A stretch of DNA of 64,000 nucleotides from Nitrogeniibacter aestuarii (GTDB lineage Bacteria; Pseudomonadota; Gammaproteobacteria; Burkholderiales; Rhodocyclaceae). The notes under the pieces are model-generated. The model was given only the letters and a program-made list of their open reading frames with translations. It had not been told where the DNA came from and ran no database searches. Each line of letters starts with the position of its first letter. Position 1 is the stretch's first letter. The stretch lies in NCBI RefSeq assembly GCF_017309585.1, contig NZ_CP071321.1:4050001-4114000 (forward strand). The letters are read 5' to 3'. Positions 42,327 to 50,224 of the stretch are shown one piece after another. The position numbers and the translations under genes were made by a program.

Positions 42327-44009
42327 TCAAGCCACGCGGAATCGCCCGGCCAGGCCTGACAGCTCGGTCGACAGCTTCGCCAGCTCACGCGCGGACTCTG
42401 CGGTTTTCTGGACCGTGCGGTTGTTGGCTTCCGTACTGTGCGCGATGGTATCGACCTTGCGGGCCACATCACGGGCAGCCGCGGTCTGCTCCTCCAGGGC
42501 CTGCGAGATCATTTCCACCACGGACGCGGCCCGGTCGGCGTGACCGCGCAGGGCGGTGACCGAATGTCCCGCCCGGTTGGCCACCTGCACGCCTTCACTG
42601 ACCCGCGCAACGCCAGCCTCCATTTCACGCACGGCCCCCTGGGTGCCTTCCTGGATCTGGTCGATGACGCCGGAGATTTCCAGGGTTGAGGCGCTGGTGC
42701 GCTCGGCGAGCTTGCGCACCTCATCGGCCACCACCGCAAAACCACGCCCCTGTTCACCCGCGCGCGCAGCCTCGATGGCGGCGTTGAGGGCCAGCAGATT
42801 GGTCTGGTCGGAGATCTCTTTGATGACCTGCACGATGCCGGAGATCTGCGCCGAAAACTGCTCGAGTTCGCGGATGGTGCCGGCGGTGTTGTTCACGGCC
42901 CGGGCCACCCCTTCCATCTCGGTGGCAGTTTCGTGAATGATGCGGCCGCCCTCGGCCGCTTCGGCACTCGAACTGCGGCTCACGCTGTGGGCTTCACGGG
43001 CGTTGTCACCCACCTGATCGATGGACGACGACAGCTGTTCGACCGCCGCCGCCATGCTCGATGCGGCGCGGGACTGGTCTTCGATGGCGGATGCACTTGT
43101 GTCCGCCGCACTCGAGAGCGCTTCGGCCTGCTGGCTCAGCGCTTCCACATTGCCGCGAATGGCGGTCACCAGCTGATTGAGGCCGCTGCGCATGGTGGCG
43201 AGCCTGGCCATGAGCTGGCCGATTTCGTCCGAGCCCGCCACGGGGATCTGCGTGACCAGGTCACCGTCGGCAATGGCAGACGCCGCGTCGCCAGCCTTGC
43301 GCAGACTCGTGGTGATGTACCGCAGCGTCAGCAGCGCCGGGATACCCACCAGCACGGCGCCGACCACAAAGAACACCATGAGCAGCGTCTTGCTCACCTC
43401 GTAGCGGTGTTCGGCCGCCTGATATTCATGCTGCGCCACCTCGGCCTGGTAGGCCATGAGCTTGCCCATGGCGTCCAGCGTCACCTGACGCTCTTCGCGC
43501 ACCGAATAGAGGAAGTTGATGAGCATGGCCGTGTCGTTCATCTTGCGCGCTTCGATTTTGGCGAGCGTTTCCTGAAGGCGGCTCTGCCACGCCTCATGCG
43601 CGTCGAGAAAGGCCTTGATCAAGGTCCTTTCGTCGTCTGTGTGCGCAGTGGACATATACGACGCCCACAGCTCGGCAAAGCGTTTCTGATTCCCTCGAAC
43701 AGCCTCGGTCAACGAGGTGACCGAATCGTCCATGAGACCCGAGGCCGGCCGACCCGGTGCGTTCTCGAACGCGAACAGAATATTGACGCTGTCCTCACGG
43801 ATGTTGGCGTCGATCTGGGCCAGTTCCTGCATGGGCACGGCCCGGTCTTCATAGACCGTGCGCAACGAGTCACTCGCCTCGCGCAGGCCCATCCAGCCAA
43901 TGACCGCCGCGATCAGGTAGAGCACGATGGAAAACACCGCAATGTACGCAATGCGGTACGAAATCTTGAAACCCGAAAAAAAGCGCTGACGTCCGATGTC
44001 GATCGCCAT
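42327..44009 (-). CDS. Methyl-accepting chemotaxis protein with periplasmic four-helix domain
   Basis: A 560-residue classical chemoreceptor. Span 1 (residues about 18-42) is followed by a periplasmic helical 4HB_MCP-like domain (about 43-205), span 2 (about 207-230), a HAMP domain (YITTSLRKAGDAASAIADGDLVTQIP) and the cytoplasmic signalling domain, with the conserved tip DQTNLLALNAAIEAARAGEQGRGFAVVADEVRKLAERT. It lacks the C-terminal CheR-tether pentapeptide. Compared with the chemoreceptor at 22.2 kb, the sensor here is periplasmic. Confidence 0.92.
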   Translation of the reverse strand: MAIDIGRQRFFSGFKISYRIAYIAVFSIVLYLIAAVIGWMGLREASDSLRTVYEDRAVPMQELAQIDANIREDSVNILFAFENAPGRPASGLMDDSVTSLTEAVRGNQKRFAELWASYMSTAHTDDERTLIKAFLDAHEAWQSRLQETLAKIEARKMNDTAMLINFLYSVREERQVTLDAMGKLMAYQAEVAQHEYQAAEHRYEVSKTLLMVFFVVGAVLVGIPALLTLRYITTSLRKAGDAASAIADGDLVTQIPVAGSDEIGQLMARLATMRSGLNQLVTAIRGNVEALSQQAEALSSAADTSASAIEDQSRAASSMAAAVEQLSSSIDQVGDNAREAHSVSRSSSAEAAEGGRIIHETATEMEGVARAVNNTAGTIRELEQFSAQISGIVQVIKEISDQTNLLALNAAIEAARAGEQGRGFAVVADEVRKLAERTSASTLEISGVIDQIQEGTQGAVREMEAGVARVSEGVQVANRAGHSVTALRGHADRAASVVEMISQALEEQTAAARDVARKVDTIAHSTEANNRTVQKTAESARELAKLSTELSGLAGRFRVA

Positions 44010-44366
44010 GTCCTGTCATCTCCTTCCTCTGCTGAGCCACGCCGTCGTGACGGCGCAACAGACCACAGCATGCTTCCTGCGCGCACGAAGGCTGATGCAC
44101 GCGCAGGATCAATGCCCGATGTCTGCTACCCGAGTTGTCTTGTATCTGGATTTTTTTGCGCCCCGAAATCCGGCGTGTCGTCACTCCTCTCCGAGTCACG
44201 CACACCAGAGGCGTCTGTGCTGCCCGGTTGTTCCGGGCTGGCAGTGCTCACGTTTTAGCGACGTCCCGAACGCCACGCGGCCTGCCATTTTTCTTACGGA
44301 AGACATGGACAAAACTTTAGGACAGACACATGCCCAGCCCATGACATCCGAAAAGCATGAAAAGAA
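44010..44366. other. Intergenic region upstream of the chemoreceptor gene
   Basis: About 357 bases without a convincing gene. It is locally less GC-rich around 44120-44300 (for example GTATCTGGATTTTTTTGCG and CCATTTTTCTTACGG), suggesting promoter elements for the minus-strand chemoreceptor. Short plus-strand frames here have no ribosome-binding site or recognisable product. Confidence 0.5.
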
Positions 44367-44387
44367 AAGGCGCCCCGAGGGCGCCTT
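44367..44387 (-). terminator. Rho-independent terminator of the hemerythrin cluster
   Basis: AAGGCGCCC / GGGCGCCTT arms with a 3-base loop; on the minus strand it is followed by a T-rich run (TTCTTTTC). It lies about 22 bases beyond the first hemerythrin stop. Confidence 0.85.
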
Positions 44388-44409
44388 GTGCACAGCGCGG
44401 CTGCGATGA

Positions 44410-44853
44410 TCAGGCGGTTTCGATGCGCTTGTTCATTTCTTGCCGGTAGGCACCGGCAAGGCTTTCTTTCTGCGTCTCGCTGAGCGCCTTGCCCGCGAGC
44501 TGGAAGACCTCGTGTTCTTCCTCGGCCAGGTGGTGGAACACCTTGTGATGCAGCTTCTTGGCCGTCACGAGCCAGGCCGGCGAACTGGCATCGGTCGTTT
44601 CAAGCATCTCGACCAGTTCATCCAGCTCGTGATGCTCCGCCACGCTATGGCGCGACTTCTCCTGGGTCAGGTCGTGTTGCATGAGCGGCACGTAGAAGTG
44701 GCGCTCTTCGGCATCAGCATGCGCCGACAGCTCGTTCTTGAGCCGGGTGAACAGCGCGTCGCGCTTGTCGCTGTCGCCATGGGTCTGGATCAGCGCATCG
44801 GCCAGTTCACGCTGGGTGTCGTGGTCCTCGCGCAGGGCTTCGAAAATGTTCAT
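44410..44853 (-). CDS. Hemerythrin domain protein (copy A)
   Basis: A 147-residue four-helix HHE protein. Iron ligands are visible in order: His in REDHDTQREL, His-x3-Glu in HADAEERHF, His in AEHHELDELV, and the HHKVFHHLAEEEHEVF segment. Such proteins bind O2 or NO or store iron. It is paralogous to the gene 28 bases upstream on the same strand (44882-45334), with the same layout and moderate identity, suggesting tandem duplication. Start ATG 44853 is used. Confidence 0.87.
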   Translation of the reverse strand: MNIFEALREDHDTQRELADALIQTHGDSDKRDALFTRLKNELSAHADAEERHFYVPLMQHDLTQEKSRHSVAEHHELDELVEMLETTDASSPAWLVTAKKLHHKVFHHLAEEEHEVFQLAGKALSETQKESLAGAYRQEMNKRIETA

Positions 44854-44881
44854 GTCAGTCGTCCTTCTGAAATCGAGTCAA

Positions 44882-45334
44882 TCAGTTCACGGGCGCAGAC
44901 ATCACACCGTGGGTCATCTGCTGGCGATAGCGCATGGCGATCTCGGCCCGTTTATTGTCATCGAGCACGTGGCTGGCCAGGCTGAACAGCTGGTGCTCTT
45001 CCTCGGCCAGATGAAAATGCAGACGATGGTGCAAGGTGCGCGCGATCGCCAACCAGCGCGTGGACTCGTATTCGGTCTCCTCGAGCATGTCGATCAGCAT
45101 GAGCAGGGCGCGGTGGTCCGAGAGGCTGCCGAACGAGGCCTCACGCGTGAGGTCGTTGGTGAGCAGCGCGTGATGCAGATACTCGGCCTCGGCATAGACA
45201 TGGGCGGTGAGTTCGCGCTTGAGGCGCGAGAAGACTTCCATGCGCGTGCCGGCATCGGTATGGGTGTGGATCAGGGCGTTGGCCAGTTCGCGCTGGAAAT
45301 CGTGGTCCTTGCGCAGGTCGTCGAAAATGCACAT
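44882..45334 (-). CDS. Hemerythrin domain protein (copy B)
   Basis: A 150-residue HHE protein: FDDLRKDHDFQRELANALIHTHTDAG, then TAHVYAEAEYLHHAL, then LSDHRALLMLIDMLEE and LHHRLHFHLAEEEHQLFSLA carry the iron ligands. The second motif has Ala-Glu-Ala-Glu around the carboxylate, slightly different from copy A, so oxygen affinity may differ. It lies 28 bases upstream of copy A and about 24 bases after the DUF4112 stop, on the same strand, so it is probably in one transcript with the BON-MscS and DUF4112 genes. Confidence 0.87.
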   Translation of the reverse strand: MCIFDDLRKDHDFQRELANALIHTHTDAGTRMEVFSRLKRELTAHVYAEAEYLHHALLTNDLTREASFGSLSDHRALLMLIDMLEETEYESTRWLAIARTLHHRLHFHLAEEEHQLFSLASHVLDDNKRAEIAMRYRQQMTHGVMSAPVN

Positions 45335-45357
45335 GCGTATTCTCCTTGGGTGTCTGG

Positions 45358-45837
45358 TCAGGCAAAGAGGCCCAGGGCACCGATCACCAGCGCCAGCCCC
45401 AGGGCCACGAGGCCCACAACGATTGCCGCGAGCACCAGCAGGCCCACGGCAACCACGGCGGCACCACGGCGTGCCGATGTCGGAAAGGATCTTGGCGTGC
45501 CGATTGCGCCGGCTTCGATGGCCTCGCGCATGATCGCCACATTGCGTTGATTGGCCTTGTAGCCCATGTCGAACAGGTCACCAATCACCGGAATCGTCCC
45601 CACCAGTGATTCGAGCGCCACGTTGCCTGCCATGCGGATCACCACATGCCAGGGCAATCCGAGACGCACGGCATGGGCCACGATCCACGCCGACGCACCG
45701 CCAGCGATCAGGTCACCAATACCGGGGATGAGGCCGATCAGGCCATCGAGCCCCACACGCCACTTCGTGCCCGGCACCTTGAAGGCGGCGTCCATCCACC
45801 AGGCGAGTCGATCGAGTTTTCTGAGTTCTTCGTCCAT
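45358..45837 (-). CDS. DUF4112 membrane protein
   Basis: A 159-residue protein with the DUF4112 signature LDRLAWWMDAAFKVPGTKWRVGLDGLIGLIPGIGDLIAGGASAW, followed by a second GTIPVIGDLFDMGYKANQRN motif, and a C-terminal pair of hydrophobic segments (AVVAVGLLVLAAIVVGLVALGLALVIGALG). Its function is unknown. It starts 3 bases after the BON-MscS stop, so the two are co-transcribed. An envelope or osmotic-stress role is suggested by that neighbour. Confidence 0.85.
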   Translation of the reverse strand: MDEELRKLDRLAWWMDAAFKVPGTKWRVGLDGLIGLIPGIGDLIAGGASAWIVAHAVRLGLPWHVVIRMAGNVALESLVGTIPVIGDLFDMGYKANQRNVAIMREAIEAGAIGTPRSFPTSARRGAAVVAVGLLVLAAIVVGLVALGLALVIGALGLFA

Positions 45838-45840
45838 GGC

Positions 45841-47244
45841 TTACAACTCCGCAGGGGCGGCGGGGTCCAGCAGGTTCTCTTCTTCATGGCGGCGCGCATC
45901 GGCCTCGACGCGAGACTCGATGGTGCGGTCCGCCGTCACGTCCTGCATGTCGCTGCGCTTGTTGGCCGGGCGGCTGGGTGGCGCCGGTGTCTCGGGCGAT
46001 GGCCGCTCGGCGGCAGCCGTCGAGGTGGTCAAGGCGGTAGCCGCGTCCGCATTGACCAGCCGCAGCTTGTAGATGGGCTCCGGCATGACGATGTCGGCAT
46101 CGTCGAAGGCCTGTTTGACGTTGCGGATGGCCTCAGAGCGCACTTTCACGAAGCTGTATTCGCGCTGATCGACCCAGCCGAAGACGCCGAGCACCACGTT
46201 CGAATCGCCGATGGCCTCGACCACCACCATGGGCGCCGGATCGTCCAGCACGCCTTTCATGGCTTCGAGTGTCGTGAGCGCCACCGACTGGGCTTCGAGC
46301 AGATCCAGGTCGGTATCGACCCCGATCTCGAAGCTGAAACGTCGCTCGGGGTGCCGGGTGTAGTTGGTGATGACCGCCTTGAATACCGCTGCATTCGGAA
46401 TACGGATGTGATTGCCATCGGCCGATATGAGCACGGTGGCCCGTGTGGTCATGCGCGCCACCGTCCCTTCGTGACCGTCCACATTGACCAGATCGTTCAT
46501 CTCGAAGGGATTGCGCAGGCTCAACAGCAGACTGGAGATGTAGTTCTCCACCGTGTCCTTCACCGCAAAGCCCAGCGCCAGACCGAGAATACCGGCCGCA
46601 CCGAGCAGGGTGCCGATGATGGCCGTGGCATCAAGCAGTACCAGTGCGAGCACCAAACCGAGCACAAGCACGCCCAGTTGGGCGAACTGCGCGGCAAGCG
46701 TGGCCACGAACGGATTCCTGATGAGACGTCGGAACAGGGTCTGCTGGCGCCCGACCCAGCGGGAGAGAAAGAAAAACGCCACGACCACGACACCCGCGGT
46801 GACGATCAGCGGCAGCGCGCCAATCCCGCGTTCGACAAGCGCGGCAAGCTGATCCCAGGTGGCGTTGATGCGCGCACCCAGCGCCTGATTGACGTCCAGC
46901 TTGTTGATGGTTTCGACAACGCCCTCGATCTGGCCGGCCAGCGCCAGTGCTCGCTGCTCATCCGCAATCGCATTGACTTGGCCAGACAGCGTGACCACGC
47001 CCTCTGTCACCGACACCTCGACCTGATCGAGCCCGCCAAGCGCCCCGAAGATCTCGTCGATGCGGGCGGCAATACGCTTGTCCTGGGCGCCATCGTGACT
47101 CAGCGCAATGGCAGGCGCCTGCACCGGGTCGGCACTCTCGGCCGTCTGTCCGTAGGCGCCATCCACCACGATCAAGGTCAGCGCCATCATCCACACGGCG
47201 ATCAGGCCGCGCAGGTGGAATCGACGATAGGGCGCAGCGAGCAT
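45841..47244 (-). CDS. MscS-family mechanosensitive channel with N-terminal BON domain
   Basis: A 467-residue protein read from ATG 47244 with GGAG 8 bases upstream; the longer frame to 47304 is rejected. It has a signal peptide (LIAVWMMALTLIVVDGAYG), a periplasmic BON domain (residues about 55-120, KRIAARIDEIFGALGGLDQVEVSVTEGVVTLSGQV), three spans, the pore helix GAAGILGLALGFAVKDTVENYISSLLL, the MscS beta domain (PFEMNDLVNVDGHEGTV) and an alpha/beta C-terminus. BON domains bind phospholipid; fused to MscS they may sense the outer leaflet. It releases osmolytes on hypo-osmotic shock. It heads the DUF4112/hemerythrin run. Confidence 0.9.
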   Translation of the reverse strand: MLAAPYRRFHLRGLIAVWMMALTLIVVDGAYGQTAESADPVQAPAIALSHDGAQDKRIAARIDEIFGALGGLDQVEVSVTEGVVTLSGQVNAIADEQRALALAGQIEGVVETINKLDVNQALGARINATWDQLAALVERGIGALPLIVTAGVVVVAFFFLSRWVGRQQTLFRRLIRNPFVATLAAQFAQLGVLVLGLVLALVLLDATAIIGTLLGAAGILGLALGFAVKDTVENYISSLLLSLRNPFEMNDLVNVDGHEGTVARMTTRATVLISADGNHIRIPNAAVFKAVITNYTRHPERRFSFEIGVDTDLDLLEAQSVALTTLEAMKGVLDDPAPMVVVEAIGDSNVVLGVFGWVDQREYSFVKVRSEAIRNVKQAFDDADIVMPEPIYKLRLVNADAATALTTSTAAAERPSPETPAPPSRPANKRSDMQDVTADRTIESRVEADARRHEEENLLDPAAPAEL

Positions 47245-47306
47245 GCAGTTGTCTCCGAAAGCCACCGGCAAAGCGCCTGGGCGATGACAACATGCTAGAG
47301 ACAAAA

Positions 47307-47333
47307 AAGCCCGCCACCTGTCGGCGCGGGCTT
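47307..47333 (-). terminator. Rho-independent terminator of the YpfJ gene
   Basis: AAGCCCGC / GCGGGCTT arms with an 11-base loop, then TTTTTT on the minus strand, about 50 bases beyond the YpfJ stop. Confidence 0.85.
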
Positions 47334-47381
47334 GTTTCGGGTGTCAGCCGCTTCCTACGCGGCCTCCTGCGACCGAGTGGC

Positions 47382-48239
47382 TTACAGATTGCGGGTGTTG
47401 AAGGTATCGCAGGACTTGAGTGAACCACTCTGCAGACCGGTCTTGAACCAGCGCACGCGCTGAGCCGATGAGCCATGGGTGAAACTGTCGGGCACGGCAT
47501 AGCCCTGCGACTGTTTCTGCAGGCGATCATCGCCAATGGCGGCGGCTGCCGTGAGCGCTTCTTCCACATCACCGGCTTCGAGCACCTGACGCGCCCGGTC
47601 GGCATGATGCGCCCACACACCCGAGAAACAATCTGCCTGCAGTTCGAGCCGCACCGAGAGCTGGTTGGCGTCCGCCTCACTCATGCGCTGACGCGCCGAC
47701 TGCACCTTGTCGGAGATGCCCAGCAGATTCTGCACATGGTGACCCACTTCGTGAGCGATGACATAGGCCTGGGCAAAATCACCCGGCGCGCGGAAGCGGG
47801 TGCGCAATTCATCGTAGAACGACAGGTCGATGTACACCTTCTGGTCCGCCGGGCAGTAGAACGGCCCCATCGCCGCCTGTCCGACCCCGCAGGCGGTGCG
47901 TGTGGCACCCGAGAACAGGACCAGTGTGGGCTCGCGATAGCGACTGCCGCCTTGTTCGAAAATGGCGCTCCAGGTGTCTTCGGTGTCGGCCAGCACCATG
48001 GAGATGAACTTGGCCTGACTGTCGTCAGCGGGAATTTCCCGGGCCGGCTCGTTGCTGACCATGCTCCCACCACCACCGGAATTGAGCACCACACTCGGGT
48101 CCACGCCAAAGTACATGGCCACCAGGGCCAGCACGATGGTGCCGATACCGATCTTGCCGCGCCCGACGCGCATGCCACCACCACGGCTGCCTCGGCGGTC
48201 CTCAACGTTGCTGCTTTGACGTCCGTTATCGAATCGCAC
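47382..48239 (-). CDS. ypfJ: YpfJ-type neutral zinc metallopeptidase
   Basis: A 285-residue membrane-anchored protein. The N-terminal cytoplasmic basic stretch (NGRQSSNVEDRRGSRGGG) is followed by one span (IGTIVLALVAMYFGV), then a peptidase domain with zinc motif VIAHEVGHHVQNLLG (residues about 160-174), downstream glutamate ligand in LQADCFSG, and C-terminal SCDTFNTRNL. Full length matches YpfJ (about 287). Substrate and function remain poorly defined. It is a single gene with its own terminator. Confidence 0.92.
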   Translation of the reverse strand: MRFDNGRQSSNVEDRRGSRGGGMRVGRGKIGIGTIVLALVAMYFGVDPSVVLNSGGGGSMVSNEPAREIPADDSQAKFISMVLADTEDTWSAIFEQGGSRYREPTLVLFSGATRTACGVGQAAMGPFYCPADQKVYIDLSFYDELRTRFRAPGDFAQAYVIAHEVGHHVQNLLGISDKVQSARQRMSEADANQLSVRLELQADCFSGVWAHHADRARQVLEAGDVEEALTAAAAIGDDRLQKQSQGYAVPDSFTHGSSAQRVRWFKTGLQSGSLKSCDTFNTRNL

Positions 48240-48364
48240 GGCATGTCTCCTTCATCTCTGGCCTCACCCGGATTCTGGCACGTCTGAGGCAAAAAACCGT
48301 CAGCCCTCGCGGAGAAACTTGCATGCTGTAACACCGCCGAGGGATCAAGCGATCACGACAAAAG

Positions 48365-48394
48365 AAAACGCCACCTGGCAAGGTGGCGTTTTCC
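48365..48394. terminator. Bidirectional terminator after the aminomutase gene
   Basis: Perfect 12-base arms GAAAACGCCACC / GGTGGCGTTTTC with a 6-base loop; the ends are T-rich on either strand. It lies 23 bases beyond the aminomutase stop. Confidence 0.9.
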
Positions 48395-48416
48395 TCATTC
48401 CAACCGCGGTGTTCGA

Positions 48417-49820
48417 TCAGTCCTGAACGGCCGCCAGTTTGCCCTCACGGAGCTCCTCGTATTCATCCTCGAAGAAGAACTTCTCTTCGCCGAACGCGGG
48501 CTCGAGATGATGCAGCCAGGTGGCCTCGGGGTTGTACTTGGCAAAGAACGGGCGCTGGACCCAGTCCGGATTGCGGCCCTGGATGAAGCGCAGGGCGAAG
48601 ACTTTCTCGCCATTGATTTCGGTCACGCCCTGGATCTCGACCTTGCCCGGGCTGGCGGACATGGACGGCCCCCGCGCGGTACGAGCCAGACCCGACACCT
48701 GCTGCATGGCCTTGCGGTAGATCTCCCAGGCACGCTCGAGCGGCACTTCGAAGTAGCCACGGGCACCGGTATCGCGCTCGACGAACATGTAGTACGGGAT
48801 GATGCCGAGCTTGACCTGCATCTTCCACATCTTGGCCCACACGTCCGGATCGTCGTTGATGTTGGCGATCAGCGGGCCTTGCGCGCGGATCTGAGCGCCG
48901 GTGGAGCGGATGGAGCGAATCGCCTCGCGGGCCGCTTCGGTATCCAGTTCTTTCCAGTGGTTGTAGTGCGCCATCACGGCCACATGCTTGCCGGCACGGA
49001 CCATCCTCTTGAGCAGGTCGATGAGTTCGCCCGCATCTTCCGCCCCGAGGAAGCGGTGCGGCCAGAAGGTCAGCGCCTTGGTGCCGATGCGGATGGTCTG
49101 GATGTGGTCGAACTCCGGCTCCAGCAGCGGCTCAAGGTAGGCCTTGAGGTGTTTGGTCTTCATCACCATGGGATCGCCGCCGGTGAACAGCAGGTCGGTC
49201 ACCTCGGTGTGACGCTTCAGGTAGTTGTGCAGGTTGCTCGCTTCGGAGGCGGCAATGCGCAGCTCCTTGTCACCCACGAACTGCGCCCAGCGGAAGCAGA
49301 AGGTGCAGTAGGCATGACAGGTCTGGCCCTGACTCGGGAAGAACAGCACGGTTTCACGATACTTGTGCTGAATGCCGTCGAGGCGGTTGCCCTCCTCGTC
49401 ACGCGGCATGTTCATCTCCATCTGGTCCGCCGGATGGGGATTGAGCTCGTGGCGAATCTCGTGCACGACCTCATTGATGAGCGCCTTGTCGGCATCATCC
49501 TTCAGGAGTTTGGCCACGCGGTCGTAGTGCTCGGGAGTGAGCATGCCACGCTGCGGGAAGGTCAGTTGAAAGATCGGGTCTGCCGGGATGTTGTTCCAGT
49601 CGATCAGCTCATCGATCACATACTGATTGACACGGAACGGCAACACGGTCGAGACCACCTTCATCTCGAAGCGCATGGCTTCGGGCAGTGTCTGCAGCGG
49701 TTCGATCCTGTCCAGATCGCGCTGGGTGAAGACCTTGAATGGCACGTTCTCGTAACCACCATCCAGGGCGTGAAGCGGCCACTGCTGCAACGGTTTCTGA
49801 GCCTGCTGAGGCATAAGCAT
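48417..49820 (-). CDS. kamA: KamA-family lysine 2,3-aminomutase (radical SAM)
   Basis: A 467-residue radical-SAM/PLP enzyme. The iron-sulfur motif is CHAYCTFCFRWAQF (CxxxCxxC, residues about 167-175). GGDPMVMK follows as the SAM-binding GGE-like segment. The C-terminal half is the PLP barrel, with KALTFWPHRFLG and a trailing SPGKVEIQGVTEINGEK segment. KamA interconverts L-lysine and L-beta-lysine; the length (467) exceeds the EF-P-modifying EpmB (about 340), so catabolic or osmolyte KamA is more likely. No kamD/kamE or ablB neighbour is present. Start ATG 49820; AT-rich promoter candidate at 50021-50049. Confidence 0.88.
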   Translation of the reverse strand: MLMPQQAQKPLQQWPLHALDGGYENVPFKVFTQRDLDRIEPLQTLPEAMRFEMKVVSTVLPFRVNQYVIDELIDWNNIPADPIFQLTFPQRGMLTPEHYDRVAKLLKDDADKALINEVVHEIRHELNPHPADQMEMNMPRDEEGNRLDGIQHKYRETVLFFPSQGQTCHAYCTFCFRWAQFVGDKELRIAASEASNLHNYLKRHTEVTDLLFTGGDPMVMKTKHLKAYLEPLLEPEFDHIQTIRIGTKALTFWPHRFLGAEDAGELIDLLKRMVRAGKHVAVMAHYNHWKELDTEAAREAIRSIRSTGAQIRAQGPLIANINDDPDVWAKMWKMQVKLGIIPYYMFVERDTGARGYFEVPLERAWEIYRKAMQQVSGLARTARGPSMSASPGKVEIQGVTEINGEKVFALRFIQGRNPDWVQRPFFAKYNPEATWLHHLEPAFGEEKFFFEDEYEELREGKLAAVQD

Positions 49821-50105
49821 GTCTCCTTAACGGCTGGGCCGCCACGGCAATCCGGCTGCGGGCGGCGTCAGCGGGGCCCCGCGTGCGAATCGCATGCGTG
49901 AGTCTCGCCGAGTTGATACGGGCAGTGCCGGAAATGGTGGGCGCACTTGATTGAGATTGCGCAGGCAACTGCCGGGGTGAGCATCACGGCCATCTTATGC
50001 CGCGATTCAAGCCCGCCAATGTTATTGCACAAAACAATTTTTGGCAAATTATTTTATTAGTCGAAAGTAATAGAGCGGTCACATTCGCAGCGATGGCTCA
50101 AAAAA
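49821..50105 (-). promoter_or_regulatory. kamA upstream region with a candidate sigma70 promoter
   Basis: No gene is visible in this stretch. An AT-rich segment, unusual for the window, contains a minus-strand promoter candidate: -35 TTGCCA (50049-50044) and -10 TAACAT (50026-50021) with 17-base spacing, giving a leader of about 190 bases before kamA. The leader holds no recognisable riboswitch. A lysine riboswitch was not recognised. Confidence 0.45.
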
Positions 50106-50130
50106 AAGGCCCGCACACAGTGCGAGCCTT
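50106..50130 (-). terminator. Terminator of the mcm-meaB-pccB-pccA operon
   Basis: Imperfect stem AAGGCcCGCAC / GTGCGaGCCTT (one mismatch), loop ACA, followed by TTTTTTT on the minus strand, about 95 bases beyond the pccA stop. Confidence 0.82.
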
Positions 50131-50224
50131 CGGGGTCCGACAAGGCCCCACCCTCTTGTGTGGCGGGTCTCCCTCCCTATCGTCCTCTAAATCATGGGGG
50201 GCAAGCCCCCCGATCCGCCAGAAT

